From: Lentibacillus cibarius
Lineage (GTDB): Bacteria > Bacillota > Bacilli > Bacillales > Amphibacillaceae
Length of the DNA stretch: 64,000 nucleotides
NCBI RefSeq assembly: GCF_005887555.1
Contig: NZ_VCIA01000001.1
Location: 3,472,001 to 3,536,000, forward strand
Direction of reading: 5' to 3'
Part shown: positions 56,527-64,000 of the stretch, in pieces
Layout: the number at the start of each line of letters is the position of its first letter
How positions within the stretch are numbered: the first letter of the stretch is position 1
Made by a program: the position numbers and the translations under genes
The notes under the pieces: model-generated
What the model saw: the letters and a program-made list of their open reading frames with translations, nothing else
Database searches by the model: none
Told to the model about the DNA's origin: nothing

Positions 56527-58968
56527 TTGACACAAGCTGAAAATTATTTGGATCTTCCACTTGAGGAAGTGCTTGGTGACCGGTTTGGCAGATACAGTAA
56601 GTATATTATTCAGGAACGGGCACTGCCTGATGCCAGGGACGGGATGAAACCAGTACAGAGACGAATACTCTATGCAATGAATGAAGAAAAAAATACATAC
56701 GATAAGAACTTTCGAAAATCTGCTAAAACAGTTGGTACGGTTATCGGGAATTACCATCCGCATGGGGACTCATCCGTTTATGATGCAATGGTCCGGCTCA
56801 GTCAGGAATGGAAAGTGCGGAACCGTCTGGTTGAGATGCACGGTAACAATGGCAGTATTGACGGTGACCCACCTGCAGCTATGCGTTATACAGAAGCCAG
56901 GCTCTCCAGAATAGCTTCGGAAATGATCCGAGATATTGATAAAGAAACGGTTGATTTTGTACCAAACTTTGATGATACTATCTCTGAACCTGTTGTTCTC
57001 CCGGCTAAAATTCCGAATCTGTTGGTCAGTGGATCAACCGGAATTTCTGCTGGATACGCGACGGATATCCCACCGCATAACCTTGGAGAAGTAATTGATG
57101 CGGTTATCAAAAAGATCGATCAACCAGATGCATCGGTAGCTGAATTGATGAAGGCAATTAAAGGTCCCGATTTTCCGACCGGCGGTATTATTCAAGGGAT
57201 TGACGGGATTAAAAAAGCGTATGAAACCGGCAAAGGCAAAATTGTCGTACGTGGGAAAGCAAAGGTGGAGGATGTTCGTGGTAATCGCCAGCAAATTGTC
57301 ATTGACGAGATTCCGTATGAAGTGAACAAGGCGGCCATGGTTAAAAAAATGGATGAGTTGCGAATTGACCGGAAAGTGGAAGGGATTGCCGAAGTACGTG
57401 ATGAAACAGACCGGACTGGTTTACGTGTTGTTATTGAACTAAAAAAAGACGCAGACAGTGAAGGTGTTTTAAAGTATTTGTACAAAAATACAGATTTGCA
57501 AGTAACGTACTCCTTTAACATGGTTGCCATCCAGGACAAGACACCGAAATTATTATCACTACCGCAAATACTTGATGCCTATATTGCTCACCAAAAAGAT
57601 GTGGTAACAAGGCAAACGGTATATGATCTGAAAAAAGCAAATGATCGAGCGCATATTGTTGATGGGCTGATGAAAGCAGTATCTGTTCTCGATGAACTGA
57701 TCGCTGTCATTAGGAGTTCCAACGATAAACAAGATGCTAAAAAACGCATTATTGCAAAATATGCGTTTTCGGAGGCACAGGCTGAAGCGATTGTCACACT
57801 CCAGTTGTATAGGTTGACGAATACAGATGTTACAGCACTGGAAAAAGAAGCAGCCGAACTAAAAAAGCAGATTAATGAATTGGAAGCTGTATTAGGCAGT
57901 GAGAAAAAATTATTCCAGACAATAAAGAAAGATCTTCGCCAATTGAAAAAAACGTTTGCCGGGGAACGGTTGACAGTTATTGAGGATAAGATTGAGGATT
58001 TGACATTTGACATTGAAGTGACAGTAGCAAGCGAGGATGTAGTCGTATCAACTACAAGTGATGGTTACGTGAAGCGGACAAGCCTTCGTTCCTACGGGGC
58101 CTCGAATGGTGAGGATTTTGCCATGAAAGATGAAGATCATCTCGTGGGGCTGCTTGAGCTGAATACAACTGACAAAATTCTTCTGTTTACTAATAAAGGG
58201 AAGTATATTTATTTGCCTGTTCACGAATTGCCGGATATTAGATGGAAAGATCTTGGTCAGCATATTTCTAATCTGGTAACGATGGATAAAGATGAGCGTA
58301 TCATCAAGACTATACCAGTTCGGGAATTTAGTGATGACCAGTATATTGTCTTCTTTACAAGAAATGGGTATGTCAAACGGAGTGAAATGAGATTGTATAA
58401 AGCGCAACGTTATACGAAAGCGCTGATTGCCCTGAAATTGAAAGACAATGATGAGGTTGTCGATGTTTTTCAGACGAATGGAAACTGTGATGTTTTCGTC
58501 GCCTCCAATAGGGGATACGGTTTATGGTATCATGAATCGGAAGTATCTGTTGTTGGTCAGCGGGCTGCAGGAGTGAAAGCAATACAGTTGAAAGAAGGCG
58601 AGTTTGTTGTAAGTGGACAAGTTTTTGATGACTCAAAAGAGCCCTCGCTGGTTATCGTGACACAACGTGGTGCGTGTAAGCGGATGAGATTAAAAGCATT
58701 TGAGAAATCCGTTCGAGGCAGACGCGGCTTACTCATGCTCCGGGAATTAAAAAGCAAACCCCACCGGTTGAAGGGACTGTACACGATTGACGAAAATGAC
58801 ACGATTTATTTCCGGACGAATACAGGCGAAAAACACAGTGTGTATCCACTGGAGCTTACAGCTAGTGATCGTTCCAGCAATGGCTCCTTTGTGATCGATG
58901 GTGACAATCATGGAGAAGTTACAGAAGTCTGGAAACAAGCGTTATACGAGAAACCCTTTGACGAATAA
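56527..58968 (+). CDS. parC: DNA topoisomerase IV subunit A
   Basis: DNA-cleaving subunit of topoisomerase IV, 813 residues (806 in B. subtilis). The catalytic tyrosine is in AAMRYTEARLSRIA near 120. The quinolone-sensitive region HPHGDSSVYDAMVRLSQEWKVRN has the wild-type serines. Six beta-propeller blades follow (e.g. TSDGYVKRTSLRSYGASNGEDF). TTG 56527 follows a GGGGGGG-rich site and gives (M)TQAENYLDLPLEEVLGDRFGRYSKYIIQ, in line with the family; the 23 codons upstream of it are not conserved. A strong terminator ends the parEC operon. Confidence 0.97.
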   Translation: MTQAENYLDLPLEEVLGDRFGRYSKYIIQERALPDARDGMKPVQRRILYAMNEEKNTYDKNFRKSAKTVGTVIGNYHPHGDSSVYDAMVRLSQEWKVRNRLVEMHGNNGSIDGDPPAAMRYTEARLSRIASEMIRDIDKETVDFVPNFDDTISEPVVLPAKIPNLLVSGSTGISAGYATDIPPHNLGEVIDAVIKKIDQPDASVAELMKAIKGPDFPTGGIIQGIDGIKKAYETGKGKIVVRGKAKVEDVRGNRQQIVIDEIPYEVNKAAMVKKMDELRIDRKVEGIAEVRDETDRTGLRVVIELKKDADSEGVLKYLYKNTDLQVTYSFNMVAIQDKTPKLLSLPQILDAYIAHQKDVVTRQTVYDLKKANDRAHIVDGLMKAVSVLDELIAVIRSSNDKQDAKKRIIAKYAFSEAQAEAIVTLQLYRLTNTDVTALEKEAAELKKQINELEAVLGSEKKLFQTIKKDLRQLKKTFAGERLTVIEDKIEDLTFDIEVTVASEDVVVSTTSDGYVKRTSLRSYGASNGEDFAMKDEDHLVGLLELNTTDKILLFTNKGKYIYLPVHELPDIRWKDLGQHISNLVTMDKDERIIKTIPVREFSDDQYIVFFTRNGYVKRSEMRLYKAQRYTKALIALKLKDNDEVVDVFQTNGNCDVFVASNRGYGLWYHESEVSVVGQRAAGVKAIQLKEGEFVVSGQVFDDSKEPSLVIVTQRGACKRMRLKAFEKSVRGRRGLLMLRELKSKPHRLKGLYTIDENDTIYFRTNTGEKHSVYPLELTASDRSSNGSFVIDGDNHGEVTEVWKQALYEKPFDE

Positions 58969-59013
58969 AAGAAACAGGCAGTTTCACCTATTGAAACTGC
59001 CTGTTTCTTTTTT
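58968..59013 (+). terminator. Terminator after parC
   Basis: AAAGAAACAGGCAGTTTCA pairs with TGAAACTGCCTGTTTC across a 5-base loop and continues into TTTTTT. It is the strongest terminator in the window. Confidence 0.95.
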
Positions 59014-59130
59014 CCTCTTAGGTTGCGAAAGTTGGCTTCTTTATAAATAGTTACATGTAAATTGGTTATTTTTTCTTTATATTTTCTGAAAAATGTGATA
59101 GACTAATTTTAGTAGGAAGGAGGGGTCAGA

Positions 59131-59730
59131 ACGAATTTACGAAAAAAGATCATTGAAGCATCCTTAGTGCTGTTTGAAAAGTATGGGTTCCACGGCGTTA
59201 CGGTTAATCAGATTGTCCAAGAAACCGGGACGTCTAAGGGAGGTTTTTATCATCACTTCACTTCCAAGGATGAGTTACTTTTTGTCATTCATGATGAATT
59301 CATAACATATGTATTGGAAAAGGCGACTGCTGCTAAAGAAACATATGAATGGCCAACTGAAAAATTGCAGGCAATTGTTAAAGAATTTGTTAAGGTGTTT
59401 GACCTGTACAAATCACATATCTCCGTCTTTTATCAGGAACACATTTATTTAAAACCGCATTACGAAACATTGATTAAAGAAAAACGGGATCAGTTTAAGC
59501 AGCTTATGGTTGATATTGTCAGTGAGGGAAAGAAAACCGGGGTGTTTCGCCGGGATTTACCTGAGGAAATAACAGCAATGGCTATTCTTGGTATGGTTAA
59601 TTGGATTTATAAGTGGTATAGACCGTCTGGACCAAAATCAATTGAAGAAATTGCAACCATTTTTGTCGATTTAATTCTACACGCCGTATTAGAGAAAGAT
59701 AGAGTAGAAATAATACCGATTGATACATAA
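59131..59730 (+). CDS. TetR-family regulator, apparent ACG start
   Basis: TetR/AcrR repressor of about 199 residues. The HTH reads IIEASLVLFEKYGFHGVTVNQIVQETGTSKGGFYHHFTSKDELL. The C-terminal ligand domain is all-helical (KWYRPSGPKSIEEIATIFVDLIL at the end). The strong site AGGAGGGG (59118-59125) is followed five bases later by ACG AAT TTA CGA, so the protein probably begins (M)NLRKKIIEAS with ACG where ATG is expected. The first standard codon, GTG 59167, would remove most of the first helix and lies 41 bases from that site. It precedes an acyl-CoA degradation cluster and probably represses it. Confidence 0.72.
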   Translation, partial: TNLRKKIIEASLVLFEKYGFHGVTVNQIVQETGTSKGGFYHHFTSKDELLFVIHDEFITYVLEKATAAKETYEWPTEKLQAIVKEFVKVFDLYKSHISVFYQEHIYLKPHYETLIKEKRDQFKQLMVDIVSEGKKTGVFRRDLPEEITAMAILGMVNWIYKWYRPSGPKSIEEIATIFVDLILHAVLEKDRVEIIPIDT

Positions 59731-59796
59731 CATAGTATAGAACGGACTTTTTATCTAATAAATATCGTCGTATAGCATTTTTTTATTACCAATACA

Positions 59797-59812
59797 GACC
59801 AACCAGTCGGTC
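59797..59812. promoter_or_regulatory. Palindromic operator upstream of the acyl-CoA dehydrogenase
   Basis: GACCAACCAGTCGGTC is a 16-bp imperfect palindrome (GACCnAC...GTnGGTC) of the kind bound by TetR-type repressors, 27 bases before the dehydrogenase start and downstream of the tetR gene. Confidence 0.55.
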
Positions 59813-59839
59813 TCTTGAATAAACAAAGGGGGGTTTGAC

Positions 59840-60982
59840 ATGAATTTTGAATTAACGAAAGAGCAGAGCATGATTCAGAAGATGGTACGGGATTTTGCAC
59901 AGGAAGTTATTAAACCAAGAGCTATCGAAATTGATAAAGAAGCCTCATTCCCGCTCGATATTTTTGAGCAAATGGGAGAGCTGGGGCTTTTAGGGATCCC
60001 TTTTCCTGAAGCCTATGGTGGATCCGGTGGTGATACACTTTCGTATGTCATAGCTGTCGAGGAAATCGGCCGCGTATGCGGAAGCACCGGCCTTAGCTAT
60101 GCGGCGGCAGTATCCCTTGGAGCGAGTCCAATTCACTATTTTGGAACCAAGGAACAGAAAGAAAAGTACCTAATGCCAATGGCAGAAGGCAAAGCACTTG
60201 GTTCGTTCGGGCTGACAGAACCAAATGCCGGATCAGATGCAGGTGGGACGAAAACGACAGCAGTTGAAGATGGTGATGATTATATTATCAATGGTGAAAA
60301 ATGCTTCATTACCAACGCGAATTATGCAAAGACCATTATTGTAACCGCTGTCACTGGTAAGGATGAGCGTGGGAAAAATATCATATCCGCCATTATTGTT
60401 CCAGCTGATGCAGAAGGACTCACCATTACAGGCAATTATGACAAGATGGGGGTACGCGGCTCTGATACAGCAGAAATTGTACTGGAAAATGTCCGTGTTC
60501 CAAAAGAAAATCTGCTCGGTGATCCCGAAAAAGGGTTTAAGCAATTTTTGCACACGCTGGATGGCGGTCGCATTTCCATCGCTGCACTAGGGCTGGGTAT
60601 TGCACAGGCGTCCCTTGATAGGGCGCTCGGTTACGCCAAGGAGCGGCAGCAATTCGGTAAGCCCATTTCCAAATTACAGGCCATTCAGTTTAAACTGGCA
60701 GATATGTCCATGGAAGTAGAGTTGGCCCGTAACATGGTATATAAAGCGGCCTGGCTGAAAGATAATGATAAGCCCTTCTCCAAGGAAGCGGCATATGCCA
60801 AACTTTATGCAACCGAAACAGCATTTCGGACGGCTAATCAGGCAATTCAGATCCATGGCGGATATGGTTATATGCGGGAATATGAAGTGGAACGGTATTT
60901 ACGTGATGCTAAACTGCTTGAAATCGGTGAAGGCACATCGGAAGTGCAGCGAATGGTAATTGCAAGGCATCTTGGCTGCTGA
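59840..60982 (+). CDS. yngJ: Acyl-CoA dehydrogenase (YngJ-like)
   Basis: FAD-dependent dehydrogenase of 380 residues, full length. The FAD/substrate signature is GSFGLTEPNAGSDAGGTKTTA, the middle domain has DKMGVRGSDTAEIV, and the end shows QIHGGYGYMREYEVERYLRDAKLLEIGEGTSEVQRMVIARHL with the catalytic base probably at E364. The closest known relative is B. subtilis YngJ, in a gene set thought to degrade leucine-derived (isovaleryl-type) acyl-CoA. Chain-length preference cannot be read here. ATG 59840 follows AAAGGGGGG. It is the first gene of a three-gene run. Confidence 0.94.
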   Translation: MNFELTKEQSMIQKMVRDFAQEVIKPRAIEIDKEASFPLDIFEQMGELGLLGIPFPEAYGGSGGDTLSYVIAVEEIGRVCGSTGLSYAAAVSLGASPIHYFGTKEQKEKYLMPMAEGKALGSFGLTEPNAGSDAGGTKTTAVEDGDDYIINGEKCFITNANYAKTIIVTAVTGKDERGKNIISAIIVPADAEGLTITGNYDKMGVRGSDTAEIVLENVRVPKENLLGDPEKGFKQFLHTLDGGRISIAALGLGIAQASLDRALGYAKERQQFGKPISKLQAIQFKLADMSMEVELARNMVYKAAWLKDNDKPFSKEAAYAKLYATETAFRTANQAIQIHGGYGYMREYEVERYLRDAKLLEIGEGTSEVQRMVIARHLGC

Positions 60983-61007
60983 AAAATGATATGGAGGGAG
61001 AAGATTC

Positions 61008-62657
61008 ATGACGTTATTGAACCTGACCGTGGGAGAATTGCTGGAAAAGCAGGTGAATAGGTATCCGCATCAGGAAGCAATCGTCTATCCAGAATTGAAT
61101 CTGCGCAAAACGTATATTGAATTCAACGAGATGGTCAATCAGGCAGCTAAGGGATTCATGGCACTCGGGATTGAAAAAGGGGAGAATGTTGCCATTTGGG
61201 CAGATAATAAGCCGGAGTGGATTACATCACAGTTTGCAACGGGTAAGATGGGGGCAGTGCTCGTTACCGTCAATACTAATTATCAGGCGCGGGAGCTTGA
61301 ATATTTACTTAGGCAATCGGAATCTTCAACACTGATTCTAGCTGAGTCGTATAAAGGTACGTCATATATTGATATTTTAAAAGAGGTATGTCCGGAATTT
61401 GAACATAGTGAAAAAGGAAATTTACAGTCTACGAAACTGCCTTTTCTGAAAAATATCATCGTCCTAAGTGATGATGATTACCCGAATGCGTACACTTGGA
61501 AGGAAGTCATTTCAAAAGGAAGCACGATTACCGCGGATGCACTTGAAGATAGAAAACAGACATTGCACCCGAAAGAAGTCATCAACATGCAGTATACATC
61601 GGGAACGACAGGATTTCCAAAAGGGGTTATGCTGACCCACCACAATATCGTTAACAATGGAAACCAAATTGCTGATTGCATGAAACTGACAGCCGCTGAC
61701 CGTCTCTGTATACCGGTTCCATTTTTTCATTGTTTTGGATGTGTGCTTGGTGTGCTTGCGGCTGTATCGAAAGGAACAACCATGGTCATTTTAGAACAAT
61801 TCGAGGCAGAAAAAGTGATGAAAGCTGTTTCGGATGAAAAATGTACCGGATTGCATGGTGTACCGACCATGTTTATCGCGGAATTGAATCATCCGAATTT
61901 CTCCAAGTACGATTTCTCTCATTTGCGTACAGGGATTATGGCTGGATCGACCTGCCCGATTGAAGTAATGAAGGATGTCATGGATAAAATGGGAGCTGCA
62001 GAAATAACCATTGCCTATGGCCAGACGGAGTCATCCCCGGTTATTACACAGACAAGAACCGATGATCCTGTTGAACTGCGTGCGACAACCGTTGGGAAAG
62101 TTCATCCAAACGTGGAGGTAAAAATTGTCGAACCTGGGACGAACGAAGAACAAGAAGTAGGAGTCCCTGGTGAGTTGTGCACACGTGGCTATCATATTAT
62201 GAAAGGCTATTATAATAATCCTGAAGCCACTGATGCTGTTATTGACAGGGATGGATGGCTACATACCGGTGATTTGGCCGTAATGGATGCGAACGGATAC
62301 GTACAGATTACCGGTCGTATGAAAGATATGATTATTCGTGGCGGTGAGAATGTTTATCCCCGGGAGGTAGAGGAGTTTCTTTATCAGCACCCAGCTGTTC
62401 TCGACGTCCAGATTGTTGGTGTACCAAGTGAAAAATATGGGGAAGAAATGATGGCTTGGATTATTCTTAAGGACGAGGGAGGGGCCACCGAAGAAGATAT
62501 AAAGTCGTTTTGTGAAGGCAAAATTGCAAGACATAAGATTCCGAAGTACATCAAATTCACTGAAGCGTATCCGGCAACTGCTAGTGGAAAAATACAGAAA
62601 TTTAAATTGCGGGAGTATGCGACAAAAGCATTGCAAGATAAGGGTGGGAAACAATGA
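61008..62657 (+). CDS. yngI: Acyl-CoA synthetase (YngI-like)
   Basis: AMP-forming fatty-acid/branched-acid CoA ligase of 549 residues. The ATP-binding P-loop is MQYTSGTTGFPKGVMLTHHN near 195, followed by TIAYGQTESSPVITQT and the hinge DGWLHTGDLAVMDANGYVQITGRMKDMIIRGGENVYPREVE. The catalytic lysine is in ASGKIQKFKLRE near 530. It probably activates the acid whose CoA ester the neighbouring dehydrogenase oxidises. ATG 61008 follows GGAGGGAG. Its stop overlaps the next gene by ATGA, so the genes are translationally coupled. Confidence 0.95.
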   Translation: MTLLNLTVGELLEKQVNRYPHQEAIVYPELNLRKTYIEFNEMVNQAAKGFMALGIEKGENVAIWADNKPEWITSQFATGKMGAVLVTVNTNYQARELEYLLRQSESSTLILAESYKGTSYIDILKEVCPEFEHSEKGNLQSTKLPFLKNIIVLSDDDYPNAYTWKEVISKGSTITADALEDRKQTLHPKEVINMQYTSGTTGFPKGVMLTHHNIVNNGNQIADCMKLTAADRLCIPVPFFHCFGCVLGVLAAVSKGTTMVILEQFEAEKVMKAVSDEKCTGLHGVPTMFIAELNHPNFSKYDFSHLRTGIMAGSTCPIEVMKDVMDKMGAAEITIAYGQTESSPVITQTRTDDPVELRATTVGKVHPNVEVKIVEPGTNEEQEVGVPGELCTRGYHIMKGYYNNPEATDAVIDRDGWLHTGDLAVMDANGYVQITGRMKDMIIRGGENVYPREVEEFLYQHPAVLDVQIVGVPSEKYGEEMMAWIILKDEGGATEEDIKSFCEGKIARHKIPKYIKFTEAYPATASGKIQKFKLREYATKALQDKGGKQ

Positions 62658-64000
62658 TAAAGAAAATAGTTATAGCCAATCGCGGCGAAATAGCTACACG
62701 TATTATTCGTACATGTAAAAGGCTGGGCATAGCTACTGTTGCCGTGTATTCAGAAGCAGATCAGAAAGCACCATTTGTATCCATGGCGGATGAATGCTAT
62801 CTGCTTGGACCTCCCCGTGTCCAGGAAAGTTATCTCAACGCCGAAAAAATCATTTCCATTGCCAGACAAGCGGGTGCAGATGCCATTCATCCCGGATACG
62901 GATTTTTGAGTGAGAATAGTCAGTTTGCTGGTCAATGCCGAGATGCCGGTCTCCTGTTTATCGGTCCATCTAGCCAAGTGCTAGAACAAATGGGGAATAA
63001 AATTGCAGCACGTAAAGCTATGAAAGATGCCGCCGTGCCAATTGTACCGGGTACGGATGAGGCTGTTGCCGATGCGGAAGAAGCAAAAGAAATAGCTGAA
63101 TTAATCGGCTATCCTATCATGCTGAAAGCTGCTTCAGGCGGTGGCGGTATCGGTATGCAAGTGGTACACACGAATAAAGAGCTGGAAAAGGCATTTGACA
63201 GCAATGCGAAACGAGCACAATCATTTTTCGGTGATGGTGCGATGTTTATGGAAAAGAAATTGGAGAATGCCAGACATATCGAAATACAGCTATTGGCAGA
63301 CCATCATGGCAATGTTGTTCATTTATATGATCGTGAATGTTCTATCCAGCGTCGCAATCAGAAAGTGATTGAAGAGGCTCCTTCGCCGTTTATTTCCGAA
63401 ACTACACGCCAGGAAATGGGCGATTCAGCTGTAAGAGCAGCAAAAGCCTTAAACTATACAAATGCAGGAACAATTGAATTTATCGTTGATGAGCAGGAAC
63501 ACTTCTACTTTCTGGAGATGAATACAAGAATCCAGGTGGAACACCCTGTAACAGAGGAAGTAACCGGGCTGGATATCGTTGAACAGCAAATTGCCATTGC
63601 CAACGGAGAAAAACTAGCCTATGAACAATCGGACATAGCAAGAAGCGGCCATGCAATCGAGGCACGAATTTACGCAGAAGATCCGGAAACGTTCTTCCCT
63701 TCGCCGGGCTATATTTCCGCATTTGAACTGCCGGATGGTGAGAATATCCGTAATGAAACAGCTGTAACGGATGATTTTACTGTTACACCGTTCTATGACC
63801 CAATGATTGGTAAACTGATTGCGCGGGGAGCAGACAGAGGTGAGGCAATTGCTGCTTTGAAACAGGCGCTATTACATTATAAAGTGGAAGGAATTAAAAC
63901 CAACATACCAATGCTAATAGAAGTGGTAAACCATGACCAGTTTTTAAATGGAAACACGACGACAGCATTTATTGACAACTATTACTTACCAATGGTGAAA
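62654..64000 (+). CDS. yngHB: Biotin carboxylase subunit of an acyl-CoA carboxylase (partial)
   Basis: Open from ATG 62654 to the window end, 449 codons, intact throughout. It begins MIKKIVIANRGEIATRIIRTCKRLG and shows HPGYGFLSENSQFAGQC, the ATP-grasp glycine loop KAASGGGGIGMQ, the catalytic region DRECSIQRRNQKVIEEAPSP and EMNTRIQVEHPVTE, which mark biotin carboxylases. A typical AccC is about 445-450 residues, so it is nearly complete. Next to yngJ-yngI it is likely the YngHB subunit of a methylcrotonyl-type carboxylase rather than housekeeping AccC. The carboxyltransferase genes would lie beyond the window. Confidence 0.92.
   Translation, partial: MIKKIVIANRGEIATRIIRTCKRLGIATVAVYSEADQKAPFVSMADECYLLGPPRVQESYLNAEKIISIARQAGADAIHPGYGFLSENSQFAGQCRDAGLLFIGPSSQVLEQMGNKIAARKAMKDAAVPIVPGTDEAVADAEEAKEIAELIGYPIMLKAASGGGGIGMQVVHTNKELEKAFDSNAKRAQSFFGDGAMFMEKKLENARHIEIQLLADHHGNVVHLYDRECSIQRRNQKVIEEAPSPFISETTRQEMGDSAVRAAKALNYTNAGTIEFIVDEQEHFYFLEMNTRIQVEHPVTEEVTGLDIVEQQIAIANGEKLAYEQSDIARSGHAIEARIYAEDPETFFPSPGYISAFELPDGENIRNETAVTDDFTVTPFYDPMIGKLIARGADRGEAIAALKQALLHYKVEGIKTNIPMLIEVVNHDQFLNGNTTTAFIDNYYLPMVK

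Overview
The window is a 64 kb stretch of core chromosome from a low-GC, endospore-forming member of the Bacillaceae. Evidence: dipicolinate synthase (spoVFAB), spoIIIE, spoVS, cotE, spoVK, tlp, sirA and spoVFA-linked lysine genes are all present, with AGGAGG-type ribosome binding sites, many TTG/GTG starts, and gene order that follows Bacillus subtilis almost gene for gene from ylxY to parC. The genus cannot be fixed from the sequence alone; a Virgibacillus/Lentibacillus/Oceanobacillus-like relative is my inference. There is no phage, insertion sequence, integron, CRISPR array, defence island, tRNA or rRNA gene in view.

Layout. 0-8.5 kb: ylxY (broken), mlpA, ymxH, then spoVFA-spoVFB (dipicolinate for the spore core) behind a sigma-K-like promoter, asd-dapG-dapA (aspartate to dihydrodipicolinate) with its own promoter, and tepA-ylzJ. 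8.5-18 kb: spoIIIE, the GntR regulator ymfC, and the ymfF-ymfH-ymfI-ymfJ-ymfK-ymfM row. 18-24.3 kb: pgsA-cinA, recA, rny, ymdB, spoVS. 24.3-34.7 kb: miaB-ricA, cotE, mutS-mutL, dps, miaA, hfq, spoVK. 34.7-39.1 kb: hflX-ynbB and the nitrogen-controlled glnR-glnA. 39.2-43.2 kb: lexA diverging from a small membrane-peptide gene in the yneA position plus yneB, ynzC, tkt. 43.4-48 kb: sirA, yneF, ccdA, an orphan mrpB-like gene, ccdC, yneK, and a soluble PAS histidine kinase of the sporulation-kinase type. 48.3-59 kb: citB, a tiny FbpB-family gene, tlp, yneP-yneQ, then yneR, yidD, plsY on the minus strand, and parE-parC. 59-64 kb: a TetR regulator and an acyl-CoA dehydrogenase / acyl-CoA synthetase / biotin carboxylase cluster (yngJ-yngI-yngHB type), the last gene running off the end.

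How it fits together: DapA product feeds both lysine/peptidoglycan and SpoVFAB; LexA boxes lie in front of lexA/yneA-locus, recA and parE, joining recombination, division arrest and topoisomerase IV in one SOS network; RNase Y, RicA and Hfq are RNA-turnover parts; CcdA/CcdC serve cytochrome c and spore thiol chemistry; GlnR sites precede glnRA; a CcpC-type dyad precedes citB.

The most consequential observation is that four genes in the first 34 kb (ylxY, dapG, ymfH, miaA) each carry a one-base deficit that breaks an otherwise perfectly conserved frame, in or beside a short homopolymer. This looks like base-calling/assembly error or recent decay and changes how these genes should be read. Other points worth a second look: the 31-residue SOS-controlled membrane peptide replacing YneA, a structured RNA in the pgsA leader, a hairpin sequestering the dps ribosome binding site, the orphan mrpB gene within the ccd locus, and two genes (FbpB-like, TetR) whose best start codons are ATT and ACG. 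I found no clearly new multi-gene system.
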